DNA of 54,152 nucleotides from Paenibacillus sp. (GTDB lineage: Bacteria > Bacillota > Bacilli > Paenibacillales > YIM-B00363). How positions within the stretch are numbered: position 1 is the stretch's first letter; the number at the start of each line of letters is the position of its first letter. The notes beneath the pieces are model-generated. The model searched no databases, was not told where the DNA came from, and was given only the letters and a program-made list of their open reading frames with translations. The position numbers were made by a program, and so were the translations under genes. The stretch spans positions 1-54,152 of the forward strand of contig JAPSKX010000011.1 in the NCBI GenBank assembly GCA_031181325.1, written 5' to 3'. Positions 42,634-49,596 of the stretch are shown in pieces.

Positions 42634-43248
42634 TCAATCGTTCGCGTCTCCCGCCATGTGCGCCAGACGCGCGCTGACGAGACCGTACGCGAGACCGGCC
42701 GCCTCGAGGCGCGCCCAAAATGCCGGAAGACGCCGCTCGTCATCGGCATAGACGAAATTGTTCACGCCGCCGCAAGCGTCGTACCCTCGCTCGCGCAAAT
42801 AGGCGATCCGCGACGCGTAAACGTCCGGATCCGGCTCGGTCCGCCGCGGCAAAATGCAGACATCCACGATGCGGCGCTCCGGCGGCAACTCGTACTTGTC
42901 CGCGAGCGACAGCACGGCGTCGACGTTCGCGTCGAAGTCCTGCGTCGTCGCACCAGGTACGAACGGCAGCAGGACGACGCGGTCGAATCGCCGCAGCGTG
43001 CCCTCATCCGCGCCGATCGCAAGCCATGACCGTTCGTCGGCGGAGAGCGAATTGAGCACCGGGCGCCGGACCCAGGCCGCCGCGGCGAGCGCCGCTCCCG
43101 GGTCGGGCGACTCGAGCCATACGCTTTCCTTCCCCTCCAAATTCGGGAAGGCGCCTTCTTCCGCGCCGGATAAGCGTAAACACGCTCCCTCCGGCACTGC
43201 ACTCCAAGGTACTGTATGAAAGTAGGGTATAATGTTCGTGCTTTTCAT
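42634..43248 (-). CDS. Unknown 204-residue protein, possibly pterin-binding TIM-barrel-like
   Basis: A leftward gene with good codon bias. Three segments recall methyltetrahydrofolate:corrinoid methyltransferases (AcsE-like pterin-binding barrels): RRPVLNSLSADE (compare PxxLNS), LPPERRIVDVCILPR (compare the IDPLVLP strand) and GGVNNFVYADDERRLPAFWARLEAAGLAYGLV (compare the GLSN motif plus final helix). It is shorter than that family (about 260), and the N-terminal 40 residues look degenerate, so it may be a trimmed derivative. The ATG at 43248 has a poorly placed GAGAGGA 13 bases upstream. No cobalamin or folate genes are nearby. I am not sure of the assignment. Confidence 0.5.
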   Translation of the reverse strand: MKSTNIIPYFHTVPWSAVPEGACLRLSGAEEGAFPNLEGKESVWLESPDPGAALAAAAWVRRPVLNSLSADERSWLAIGADEGTLRRFDRVVLLPFVPGATTQDFDANVDAVLSLADKYELPPERRIVDVCILPRRTEPDPDVYASRIAYLRERGYDACGGVNNFVYADDERRLPAFWARLEAAGLAYGLVSARLAHMAGDAND

Positions 43249-43439
43249 GAGCAGTGCCCAATCCTCTCTTGATTCCCGCCAAGCCTAAAGTAACATATCC
43301 GACAGCGGATTCATATCTGTTGAGCATTCCCCACGGATGCATCCGGGGCATTCCCATGTATGTGTTGCATTTTCACGGAAACTTAAACAACGTTTCCTTT
43401 ACTAATTGGAAAAAAACATGGTAATCTTACATCAAGTGG

Positions 43440-43458
43440 GTGATACGAAATGTATCAC
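43440..43458. promoter_or_regulatory. Perfect palindrome GTGATAC-N5-GTATCAC upstream of the peptide gene
   Basis: A 7-bp perfect inverted repeat with a 5-base centre (GAAAT) lies 25 bases before the likely start of the lasso-like precursor. It looks like a dimeric repressor operator. A possible but earlier start codon at 43450 falls inside it, arguing for the later start. The matching regulator was not identified. Confidence 0.6.
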
Positions 43459-43482
43459 ACCTATATTCGTAGAAAGGATGAA

Positions 43483-43656
43483 ATGGATATGGAAAATGTA
43501 AAGGAAGCTGCGTGCACGAAGAAGGACTGGAACGAACCTCAACTGGAGATTCTACCCGTTCATCTCACCGCGGCAGGTCCGTCGGGATTTTGGGTGTTTG
43601 AACAGACCGGCGAAAACGGTTTTTGGAAGAGGGAGTTCCATCTCCTGGACAGTTAA
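43483..43656 (+). CDS. Paeninodin-like lasso peptide precursor (orphan)
   Basis: A 57-residue peptide. The leader carries the lasso signature W16-N-E-P19-Q-L21-E and Thr29, with the same spacing as paeninodin precursors (Trp to Pro 3, Pro to Leu 2, Leu to Thr 8 residues). If cut after residue 30, as Thr at -2 predicts, the core begins AGPSGFWVFE and is 27 residues long, ending HLLDS. The first acidic residue is core Glu10; paeninodin closes its ring at position 9. Cutting one residue later would give a Gly1-Glu9 ring. AAAGG at 43473-43477 supports the ATG at 43483. No cyclase, leader-binding, protease or HPr-kinase-like tailoring gene is in the window. Confidence 0.6.
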   Translation: MDMENVKEAACTKKDWNEPQLEILPVHLTAAGPSGFWVFEQTGENGFWKREFHLLDS

Positions 43657-43678
43657 ACCCGTTGAATACGCCGAAATC

Positions 43679-43696
43679 TAGTTTTTATGAAAACTA
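43679..43696 (+). other. Small hairpin between peptide and propeller genes
   Basis: TAGTTTT (43679-43685) and AAAACTA (43690-43696) form a perfect 7-bp stem around TATG, immediately before the next gene's ribosome site. It is AT-only and weak; possibly a translational control element or partial terminator. Confidence 0.3.
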
Positions 43697-43715
43697 ACCT
43701 TTGGGAGAGATGAAC

Positions 43716-45131
43716 GTGATTCGCCGAAAAAGAACTCTGGCAATTCTTCCGCTCGTCGCCGCATTACTGACTCCTTACGGGACGGCCGCTGCCAACGTTG
43801 ACGCAGAGAACGCGACGCAGACGACGCAAGAATTTGCTTACTACAAAAAGGTCAATATTGTTCAAGTGCCGGGAACCGTAATAGACTTTGACGACGGGAG
43901 GATTTTGTACTATACCGGGGATCGCCAATCGTTGTATATTATGGACCGCGAGACTGGTGAAATCATCCCGGTCGTGTCCCAGAGTCATTCGATTTTCCAA
44001 GTTTCCCTCACTCCCGACGGTGTTATCTTCATCGCGGGAAGAAAATTGTATGAATATAAGAACGGGCAACTTATTGACAACAACATTCGGGTGATTGATT
44101 TAAGCGAGTTAAAAGTCGCTGGCAACTATGCGGCATATAGGAAAGACGAAGGTAAATATGATGACGGGCCATTGATTTTGAGAGACTTAATCACAGGAAC
44201 GGAGTCGGTTGTCATTGACTCCACTAGTAGTTATACCTATGGAAAATTTGACGTTTCGGAAGATGGAACAGTTGCTTACTACGACGGGGGGATTTCCACA
44301 TATAAGGACGGAATCGTTACAGAAATCGAATCGGACGCGGACGTTGCCGAAGCACTCAGTATACAAATTGACGGAAGTAACATTACGTATTATAGGAGTA
44401 AGGCTAACTCCGATTTCAAGTTTGTGCTTCACGATGGAGAGACGCTGACGGAATTGGGGGACAGCGCGGGGCGATACAACAAAGGTGGCGAGGGGCGCCC
44501 TTACCTTTCGAACGACGGTTGGATTGTGTATCCGAAATATATAGACAATCTCTATTACTATATGAGATCTCCTGATGGGGAAGAGAAACGAATCGGAAAC
44601 GCAATTCCGGACCAGGAAGACAGCGTGACTGTGAGAGCGGTAAATGCGCAGGGAGACCTAATTTTTTCGAAAAGAGGACCCCTCCGCTATAAAATGAATT
44701 TTTATACTTCAGAAGAAGCGGTTTTGGACGGGGGAGGGAACATATATCAATATATGAATAATCAATGGATAGGGGCCGAACCCGGAGAGTTTTACGAATT
44801 CCACTATACACTTGACACGACTCCGCCGGTGACGGATGTTACATTTACACCAATCGGGAACCCCGTTACAAGATTAAGTGCAATGTTCAAGGTTACCGAC
44901 GACTATCCTGCGGACCCATTGAGCGGAGTCTCCGGTTTACCGAAGTTCCATTATCGGGTCAATGGTGGAAGTTGGAATATCAAATATATTGACCATTACG
45001 AACCCCCTAGGCTCACTTTCTCCGCAGAGGATACGCATACCTTGGAATTCCGAAGTGTCGACTTAGCGGGGAATGTTGAAAAGACTTGGATCGCCGATTT
45101 CGATGAAGGCACGTTCCGGCAGGAACCCTAA
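43716..45131 (+). CDS. Secreted beta-propeller-like protein of unknown function
   Basis: A 471-residue exported protein. The signal peptide runs RRKRTLAILPLVAALLTPYGTAAA. The body has repeated strand patterns such as DDGRILYYTGDRQSLYIMD, SLTPDGVIFIAGRKLYEYK and SEDGTVAYYDGGISTYKDG, in the TolB/DUF5050 style of six-bladed propellers. The C-terminal 100 residues (TLDTTPPVTDVTFTP, FKVTDDYPADPLSGVSGLPKFHYRVNGGSW) resemble a bacterial Ig-like OmpL47-type sandwich. GTG at 43716 has the best spacing from GGGAG (43703-43707); an ATG two codons earlier is possible. Composition is AT-richer than the core genes. It follows the lasso-like precursor by 59 bases and may be cotranscribed with it. Confidence 0.75.
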   Translation: MIRRKRTLAILPLVAALLTPYGTAAANVDAENATQTTQEFAYYKKVNIVQVPGTVIDFDDGRILYYTGDRQSLYIMDRETGEIIPVVSQSHSIFQVSLTPDGVIFIAGRKLYEYKNGQLIDNNIRVIDLSELKVAGNYAAYRKDEGKYDDGPLILRDLITGTESVVIDSTSSYTYGKFDVSEDGTVAYYDGGISTYKDGIVTEIESDADVAEALSIQIDGSNITYYRSKANSDFKFVLHDGETLTELGDSAGRYNKGGEGRPYLSNDGWIVYPKYIDNLYYYMRSPDGEEKRIGNAIPDQEDSVTVRAVNAQGDLIFSKRGPLRYKMNFYTSEEAVLDGGGNIYQYMNNQWIGAEPGEFYEFHYTLDTTPPVTDVTFTPIGNPVTRLSAMFKVTDDYPADPLSGVSGLPKFHYRVNGGSWNIKYIDHYEPPRLTFSAEDTHTLEFRSVDLAGNVEKTWIADFDEGTFRQEP

Positions 45132-45153
45132 CCAACCGTAAACTTAATTATTC

Positions 45154-45186
45154 GGCGCAAGGTCATTCCCCTTGCGCCTTCGTATT
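45154..45186 (+). terminator. Terminator after the propeller gene
   Basis: Perfect 9-bp stem GGCGCAAGG (45154-45162) / CCTTGCGCC (45170-45178), followed by TTCGTATTTT. The rest of the gap to 45328 shows no recognisable sporulation promoter. Confidence 0.7.
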
Positions 45187-45328
45187 TTGGCCCGGTCCCG
45201 ACGCCTTTCCCCGCCCCCTCCAATTTCAACGTTACACCACTCCCAACAATTCCTACCGCCCCGCCCCGACATATCGCCGCCGGAACTGGAAATAATGATA
45301 CCAAGCAACCGGTAATGGAGGAATGCCC

Positions 45329-45811
45329 ATGTCCAGCGCGGCGAAAAAGCGGTTCAGCCTCACTCCGAAAGAGTACCAATCGTTAGCGAAAAGCAAGGAG
45401 CCCGCAAGGCCGATCCTCGTCAACTGCCTGCGGGCGTTCGTGGCCGGGGGAACGATCTGCGCGATAGGTCAGATGATCACGACGTTGTTCGTCGCGTACG
45501 CTGGCATGACGAAGGAGCAGGCCGGGGTGCCGACCGTCGTCCTGCTTATCCTGCTCTCGGTCATCCTTACGAGCTTCGGCGTCTACGATAAAATCGCGCA
45601 ATGGGCGGGCGCGGGCACGGCCGTTCCGGTCACCGGCTTCGCCAATTCGATGTCGTCCGCGGCGATCGAGCATCGCAGCGAAGGCATCGTGCTCGGCGTC
45701 GCGACGCGCATGTTCAAGCTGGCCGGCGCGGTCGTCGTCTTCGGCACGGTCGCCGCATTCGTCGTGGCGGTCGTGCATTGGATCATCGGGACGGGGGGAC
45801 AGGCGCAATGA
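45329..45811 (+). CDS. spoVAC: Stage V sporulation protein AC, SpoVAC
   Basis: A 160-residue membrane protein matching SpoVAC: LTPKEYQSLAKSKEPARPILVNCLRAFVAGG, then GQMITTLFVAYAGM, GVYDKIAQWAGAGTAVPVTGFANSM and SEGIVLGVATRMFKLAG. It forms part of the spore inner-membrane channel for dipicolinic acid and acts as a mechanosensitive component. An ATG at 45323 is also possible, but TGGAGGA (45316-45322) is correctly spaced only from 45329. It overlaps spoVAD by 4 bases. Separate spoVAA and spoVAB genes are not adjacent, so this is the short three-gene form. Confidence 0.95.
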   Translation: MSSAAKKRFSLTPKEYQSLAKSKEPARPILVNCLRAFVAGGTICAIGQMITTLFVAYAGMTKEQAGVPTVVLLILLSVILTSFGVYDKIAQWAGAGTAVPVTGFANSMSSAAIEHRSEGIVLGVATRMFKLAGAVVVFGTVAAFVVAVVHWIIGTGGQAQ

Positions 45812-46821
45812 AGCGCGGGAAACAGACCTGGTGGTTCGAGAACGCGCCGGTCATCTTGTCGCGGGCTGCGGTCGTAGGGCCGGTCGAAGGAGAAGGCCCG
45901 CTCGGCGGGGACTTCGACATCGTGCACGAGGATTTGTTCATCGGCGAGAAATCCTGGGAGAAGGCGGAGCGGAAGCTGCTGGAGGAGGCGGCGCTGCTCG
46001 CGACGCAGAAGGCAGGCATCCCGATCGGCGAGGTCGACCTGTTCATCGGCGGCGACCTGCTGAACCAAATCGTAAGCGCCACGTTCGCCTCCCGCACCTT
46101 CGGGATCCCGTACCTAGGCGTGTTCGGCGCCTGCTCGACGTCGATGGAGAGTCTCGCGCTCGCGGCGCTCGCCGTCTCGAGCGGCAACGCCGATCGGGTG
46201 CTCGCCGGCACGAGCAGTCATAACTGCACGGCGGAGAGGCAGTTCCGGTATCCGACGGAATACGGCTCTCAGAAGCCGCCGACGGCGCAAAACACGGTGA
46301 CGGGAGCCGGCGCCGCGCTCGTGACGCGCCACGGCGAAGGGCCGCGCATTACGGCGGCGACGATCGGAAGGGTCGTCGACCTCGGCATTACGGATCCGTT
46401 CAACATGGGCGCGGCGATGGCGCCGGCGGCGGTCGACACGATCGCGACGCATCTGAACGATATGGAAGTGTCGCCGGGGTATTACGACCTGATCGTCACC
46501 GGAGACTTGGCCGCGGTCGGCGCCGCGATGGCGAAGGAGCTGTTCGCGAAGCAGGGCGTCCCGATCGACGAGACCGTGTACGACGATTGCGGGCTGCTCA
46601 TGTACGACCGCGAGAAGCAGCAGGTGTTCGCCGGCGGGAGCGGCTGCGCCTGCTCCGCGACGGTGACGTACGGTCATCTATTGAAGCGGCTGGAGCGAGG
46701 CGAGCTGAAGCGCATCCTCGTCGTCGCGACGGGCTCGCTCCTGTCGCCGTTGACCGTGCAGCAGAAGGAAACCATACCGTGCATCGCGCACGCGGTGGCC
46801 ATCGAAAGCGGGGGTGCTTAA
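45808..46821 (+). CDS. spoVAD: Stage V sporulation protein AD, SpoVAD
   Basis: A 337-residue soluble protein of the thiolase/ketoacyl-synthase-like fold, which binds dipicolinic acid for the SpoVA channel. Recognised by NAPVILSRAAVVGPVEGEGPLG, the GACSTSMESLA segment with the conserved Cys, TSSHNCTAERQFRYPTEYG and DDCGLLMYDREKQQVFAGGSGCACSA. Length is normal for SpoVAD. It begins in the ATGA overlap with spoVAC, so translation is coupled, and is followed after 4 bases by spoVAE. Confidence 0.96.
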   Translation: MKRGKQTWWFENAPVILSRAAVVGPVEGEGPLGGDFDIVHEDLFIGEKSWEKAERKLLEEAALLATQKAGIPIGEVDLFIGGDLLNQIVSATFASRTFGIPYLGVFGACSTSMESLALAALAVSSGNADRVLAGTSSHNCTAERQFRYPTEYGSQKPPTAQNTVTGAGAALVTRHGEGPRITAATIGRVVDLGITDPFNMGAAMAPAAVDTIATHLNDMEVSPGYYDLIVTGDLAAVGAAMAKELFAKQGVPIDETVYDDCGLLMYDREKQQVFAGGSGCACSATVTYGHLLKRLERGELKRILVVATGSLLSPLTVQQKETIPCIAHAVAIESGGA

Positions 46822-46825
46822 GTCC

Positions 46826-47191
46826 ATGTTAGATGCGTTCATGCCCTTCGTGTGGGCGTTCTTGGTCGGCGGCGCGATCTGCGTCGTCGGCCAGTTGATG
46901 TTCGACGTGCTCAAGATGACGCCGGCGCATACGATGGTGACGCTCGTCGTCATCGGCGCGATCCTCGACGGGGTAGGCCTGTACGATCCGCTCATCGAAT
47001 TCGCCGGCGCCGGCGTGACGGTGCCGATCACGAGCTTCGGCAATTCGCTGACGCACGGAGCGCTGACGGAGCTCCATTCGACGGGGACCGTCGGGCTTGT
47101 GAGCGGGATCTACCACTATACGAGCGCGGGCATATCGGCGGCGATCGTGTTTTCGTTCTTCGCCGCGCTGCTCGTGCGCCCCAAAGGATAG
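46826..47191 (+). CDS. spoVAE: Stage V sporulation protein AE, SpoVAE
   Basis: A 121-residue membrane protein of the SpoVAE(b) type and a paralogue of SpoVAC: FLVGGAICVVGQLMFDVLKMTPAHTMV, GVGLYDPLIEFAGAGVTVPITSFGNSLTHGAL and a last hydrophobic segment. With SpoVAC it builds the membrane channel that moves dipicolinic acid into and out of the spore core. ATG at 46826 is chosen with GGGGGTG 9 bases upstream; GTG at 46814 would add 4 residues and overlap spoVAD. Confidence 0.93.
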   Translation: MLDAFMPFVWAFLVGGAICVVGQLMFDVLKMTPAHTMVTLVVIGAILDGVGLYDPLIEFAGAGVTVPITSFGNSLTHGALTELHSTGTVGLVSGIYHYTSAGISAAIVFSFFAALLVRPKG

Positions 47192-47213
47192 CGGCCCGTA
47201 TCGTTTCGTCCCG

Positions 47214-47243
47214 CTCCGTTCCGATCGCGGAACGGGGCTTTTT
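47214..47243 (+). terminator. Terminator of the spoVA operon
   Basis: Stem CTCCGTTCCG (47214-47223) / CGGAACGGGG (47228-47237), with one G-U pair and loop ATCG, followed by CTTTTT. Confidence 0.85.
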
Positions 47244-47391
47244 ATGGTTGGGCGGCGAACGGGACCGTTTTCCCAATAAAAACCATCCGTATGGAAATCG
47301 TTACAAAAAAAATTAGAGGAACGAATTGTGTACCGGTCCCCTTACTTTTAGTAATATGAAGATAGTATGTACTATAGAGGAGGCACCGGAC

Positions 47392-48351
47392 ATGGAAATG
47401 CGTTTGGAAGACGACGTCCGCATCGTGGCGGACCTGAAGCGCAACGTAGAGTCGTGCATTTACGGCAAGAGTGCCGAAATCGATCTCATGCTGACGGCGC
47501 TTCTCGCCGGAGGGCATGTTCTGGTAGAGGACGTTCCCGGCACGGGCAAGACGGTGCTGATCAAAGCGCTCGCGAAATCCGTGCAGGCTCAATTCCGACG
47601 CATCCAATGCAATCCGGACTTGCTGCCGACCGATATTACGGGCGTGTCGATTTATCATCCGAAGCACGAGACGTTCGAATTCCGTCCCGGGCCGATTATG
47701 ACGAACATCCTGTTGATCGACGAAATCAACCGCGCCACGACGAAGACGCAATCCGCGCTGCTCGAAGCGATGGAAGAGCGCCACGTCACCGTGGACGGCG
47801 AATTGTATCCGCTTCCGGAACCGTTCCTGCTGCTCGCCACCCAAAATCCGATCGACTTCGAAGGCACATACGTGCTGCCGGAAGCGCAGATGGATCGATT
47901 CATGCTGAAGTTCGCCCTCGGCTATCCCGACGAGGGGACGGAACGACGCATGGCGCAGGTGCAGACGGTGACGCGCCCGCTCGACGAGCTGCAGCCGGTC
48001 GCCGACGGGGCTAGATTGTTGGATATTCAGAACCGGGTGAAAACGATCCACGTCGAGGACGCCGTAAGCGACTATGCGGTCGAGCTCGTCCGCCGCACGC
48101 GCGAGCACCGCCAGCTGTTGCTCGGCGCCAGCCCGCGCGCGACGCTCGCCCTGCTGTCCGCTTCGAAGGCGTACGCCTTCCTCCAAGGCCGGAACTTCGT
48201 CATTCCGGACGACATCAAGTGGCTGGCGCCGTACGTGCTCGGGCATCGCCTCGTCTTGGAGACGGAAGCGCGGCTCGAAGGCGTGACGCTCGACTCGATC
48301 TTCGATTCGATCTTCCGGGACGCGAAGGTTCCGGTGCGATTGGAGCGATAA
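47392..48351 (+). CDS. MoxR-family AAA+ ATPase
   Basis: A 319-residue ATPase. Walker A is VPGTGKT (Lys53), Walker B is ILLIDEINRA (Asp110-Glu111), sensor 1 is LLATQNPIDFEGTYVLPEAQMDRF and the C-terminal lid has GASPRATLALLSASKA with the sensor-2 Arg. These motifs are those of the MRP subgroup of MoxR. Such proteins act as chaperones with a partner DUF58 and transglutaminase-like protein, exactly the two genes that follow. GAGGAGG lies 8 bases before the ATG. Client and pathway are not known; in other bacteria the trio is linked to envelope functions. Confidence 0.93.
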   Translation: MEMRLEDDVRIVADLKRNVESCIYGKSAEIDLMLTALLAGGHVLVEDVPGTGKTVLIKALAKSVQAQFRRIQCNPDLLPTDITGVSIYHPKHETFEFRPGPIMTNILLIDEINRATTKTQSALLEAMEERHVTVDGELYPLPEPFLLLATQNPIDFEGTYVLPEAQMDRFMLKFALGYPDEGTERRMAQVQTVTRPLDELQPVADGARLLDIQNRVKTIHVEDAVSDYAVELVRRTREHRQLLLGASPRATLALLSASKAYAFLQGRNFVIPDDIKWLAPYVLGHRLVLETEARLEGVTLDSIFDSIFRDAKVPVRLER

Positions 48352-48354
48352 GAC

Positions 48355-49596
48355 ATGCAGCGAGCCCCCAGAACGATCCGTTGGTCCGCGAAAGCTTGGG
48401 GACTGGCGCTGTGTCTTATATCCTGTCTTTTTTTCGTAGCGTTCCAAGGCGGCAAGCTCAGTCTGATGCTGCTCATCATCATTACTTGTTTATCCGTGTA
48501 TTTGCTCCTCGGCCGATGGAGCGGCATCTCGTCGGCGCGGGGGCGGCGGGAGATCGGCGGGGTCGCGGGCGGCGCGATGCTGCAGGCCGGCAGCGCTCTT
48601 AAGGCGAACATTCGCGTCGACATTCCCGGCTTCTGGCCGATCCCGTACGTCACCGTCAAGGATCAGCTGACGAAATTCGGCGGCGAGAGCCAGCTGTACG
48701 AAGGGACCTTCGTGCCCGATTGGAAGCGGCGCGGGGAACTGTCGTACGTAACGCCGCCGCTCAGCCGCGGATTATACAAGTACGAAGCGGTCGAATGCGT
48801 AACGCAGGATATCTTCGGCCTGTTCGAGCACGCGGGCGTCATCTCGATGCCCCTCACGTTCAGCGTGCTGCCGAAGACGGTGACGATTCCCGAATGGCGT
48901 CAGCTGCGCACCTTGTTCAAGGGCAATCACCAGCAATCGTCGGTGAACGGCTCGCAGCGCGAGACGACGCAAATCAACGGCGTCCGGGAGTATATATACG
49001 GCGATCGGTTGGCTAAGGTGCATTGGCGAGCGACGGCGCGGACAGGGCACTGGAAATCCAAGGAGTTCGAACGGGAGTCGCTGCCGAAGCTGACGATCGC
49101 GCTCGATCGGCAGACGAGCGCGTACCGGTCGAGCGAGCAGTTCGAGCTCGCCGTCTCGGTGGCGGCGTCGCTGCTGCAGTTCGCGGCGAAGCGCGGCATG
49201 TCGACGGGCTTCCTCTCCGTCGGCGGCGGCAAGGTGTTTCACGAGTCGCCGGGAGGACACGAGACGCGCGGCCGCATCGAGAAGCATCTCATCGAGGTCC
49301 AGCCGGACGCGAACGGAGATCCGTCCCGCGCGCTGCGCGACCGCTCCCGGCTCCCGGCGAGCGGCGGCCTCGTCATTCTGATCAGCCCGCAGCGCGGCGA
49401 ATCCGTCTTGAAGGCGCTCAAGTGGCTGGACGTGAACGGCGTCAGCGCCTGTCATATGCGCGTGGGACCCGGCGCCGGAACGAACGGCAAAGGGAAGGAC
49501 GATTGGTCCGCCGCGCTCCGGTCGGTAGGGGTAGCGTCCTATACGATCCAGCAGCTCGAAGAACTTCCGCTCGTGTTAGGGGGGAAGGGCGCATGA
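48355..49596 (+). CDS. DUF58 domain protein (MoxR partner)
   Basis: A 413-residue protein. Two membrane helices near residues 12-50 are followed by a cytoplasmic/extracytoplasmic DUF58 region with the family core ETTQINGVREYIYGDRLAKVHWRATARTG (compare G-x-R-x-Y-x-x-G-D-x-x-x-x-I-x-W-x-x-x-A) and a vWA-like remainder (LTIALDR, GGLVILISP). It starts 3 bases after the ATPase stop and overlaps the transglutaminase gene by 4 bases, so the three are translated together. Biochemical role unknown. Confidence 0.9.
   Translation: MQRAPRTIRWSAKAWGLALCLISCLFFVAFQGGKLSLMLLIIITCLSVYLLLGRWSGISSARGRREIGGVAGGAMLQAGSALKANIRVDIPGFWPIPYVTVKDQLTKFGGESQLYEGTFVPDWKRRGELSYVTPPLSRGLYKYEAVECVTQDIFGLFEHAGVISMPLTFSVLPKTVTIPEWRQLRTLFKGNHQQSSVNGSQRETTQINGVREYIYGDRLAKVHWRATARTGHWKSKEFERESLPKLTIALDRQTSAYRSSEQFELAVSVAASLLQFAAKRGMSTGFLSVGGGKVFHESPGGHETRGRIEKHLIEVQPDANGDPSRALRDRSRLPASGGLVILISPQRGESVLKALKWLDVNGVSACHMRVGPGAGTNGKGKDDWSAALRSVGVASYTIQQLEELPLVLGGKGA

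Noticed and set aside
45200..45328. Sigma-G promoter for the spoVA operon
   Set aside because: No pair matching the sigma-G -35 and -10 consensus at correct spacing could be found by eye, although such control is expected from family knowledge.
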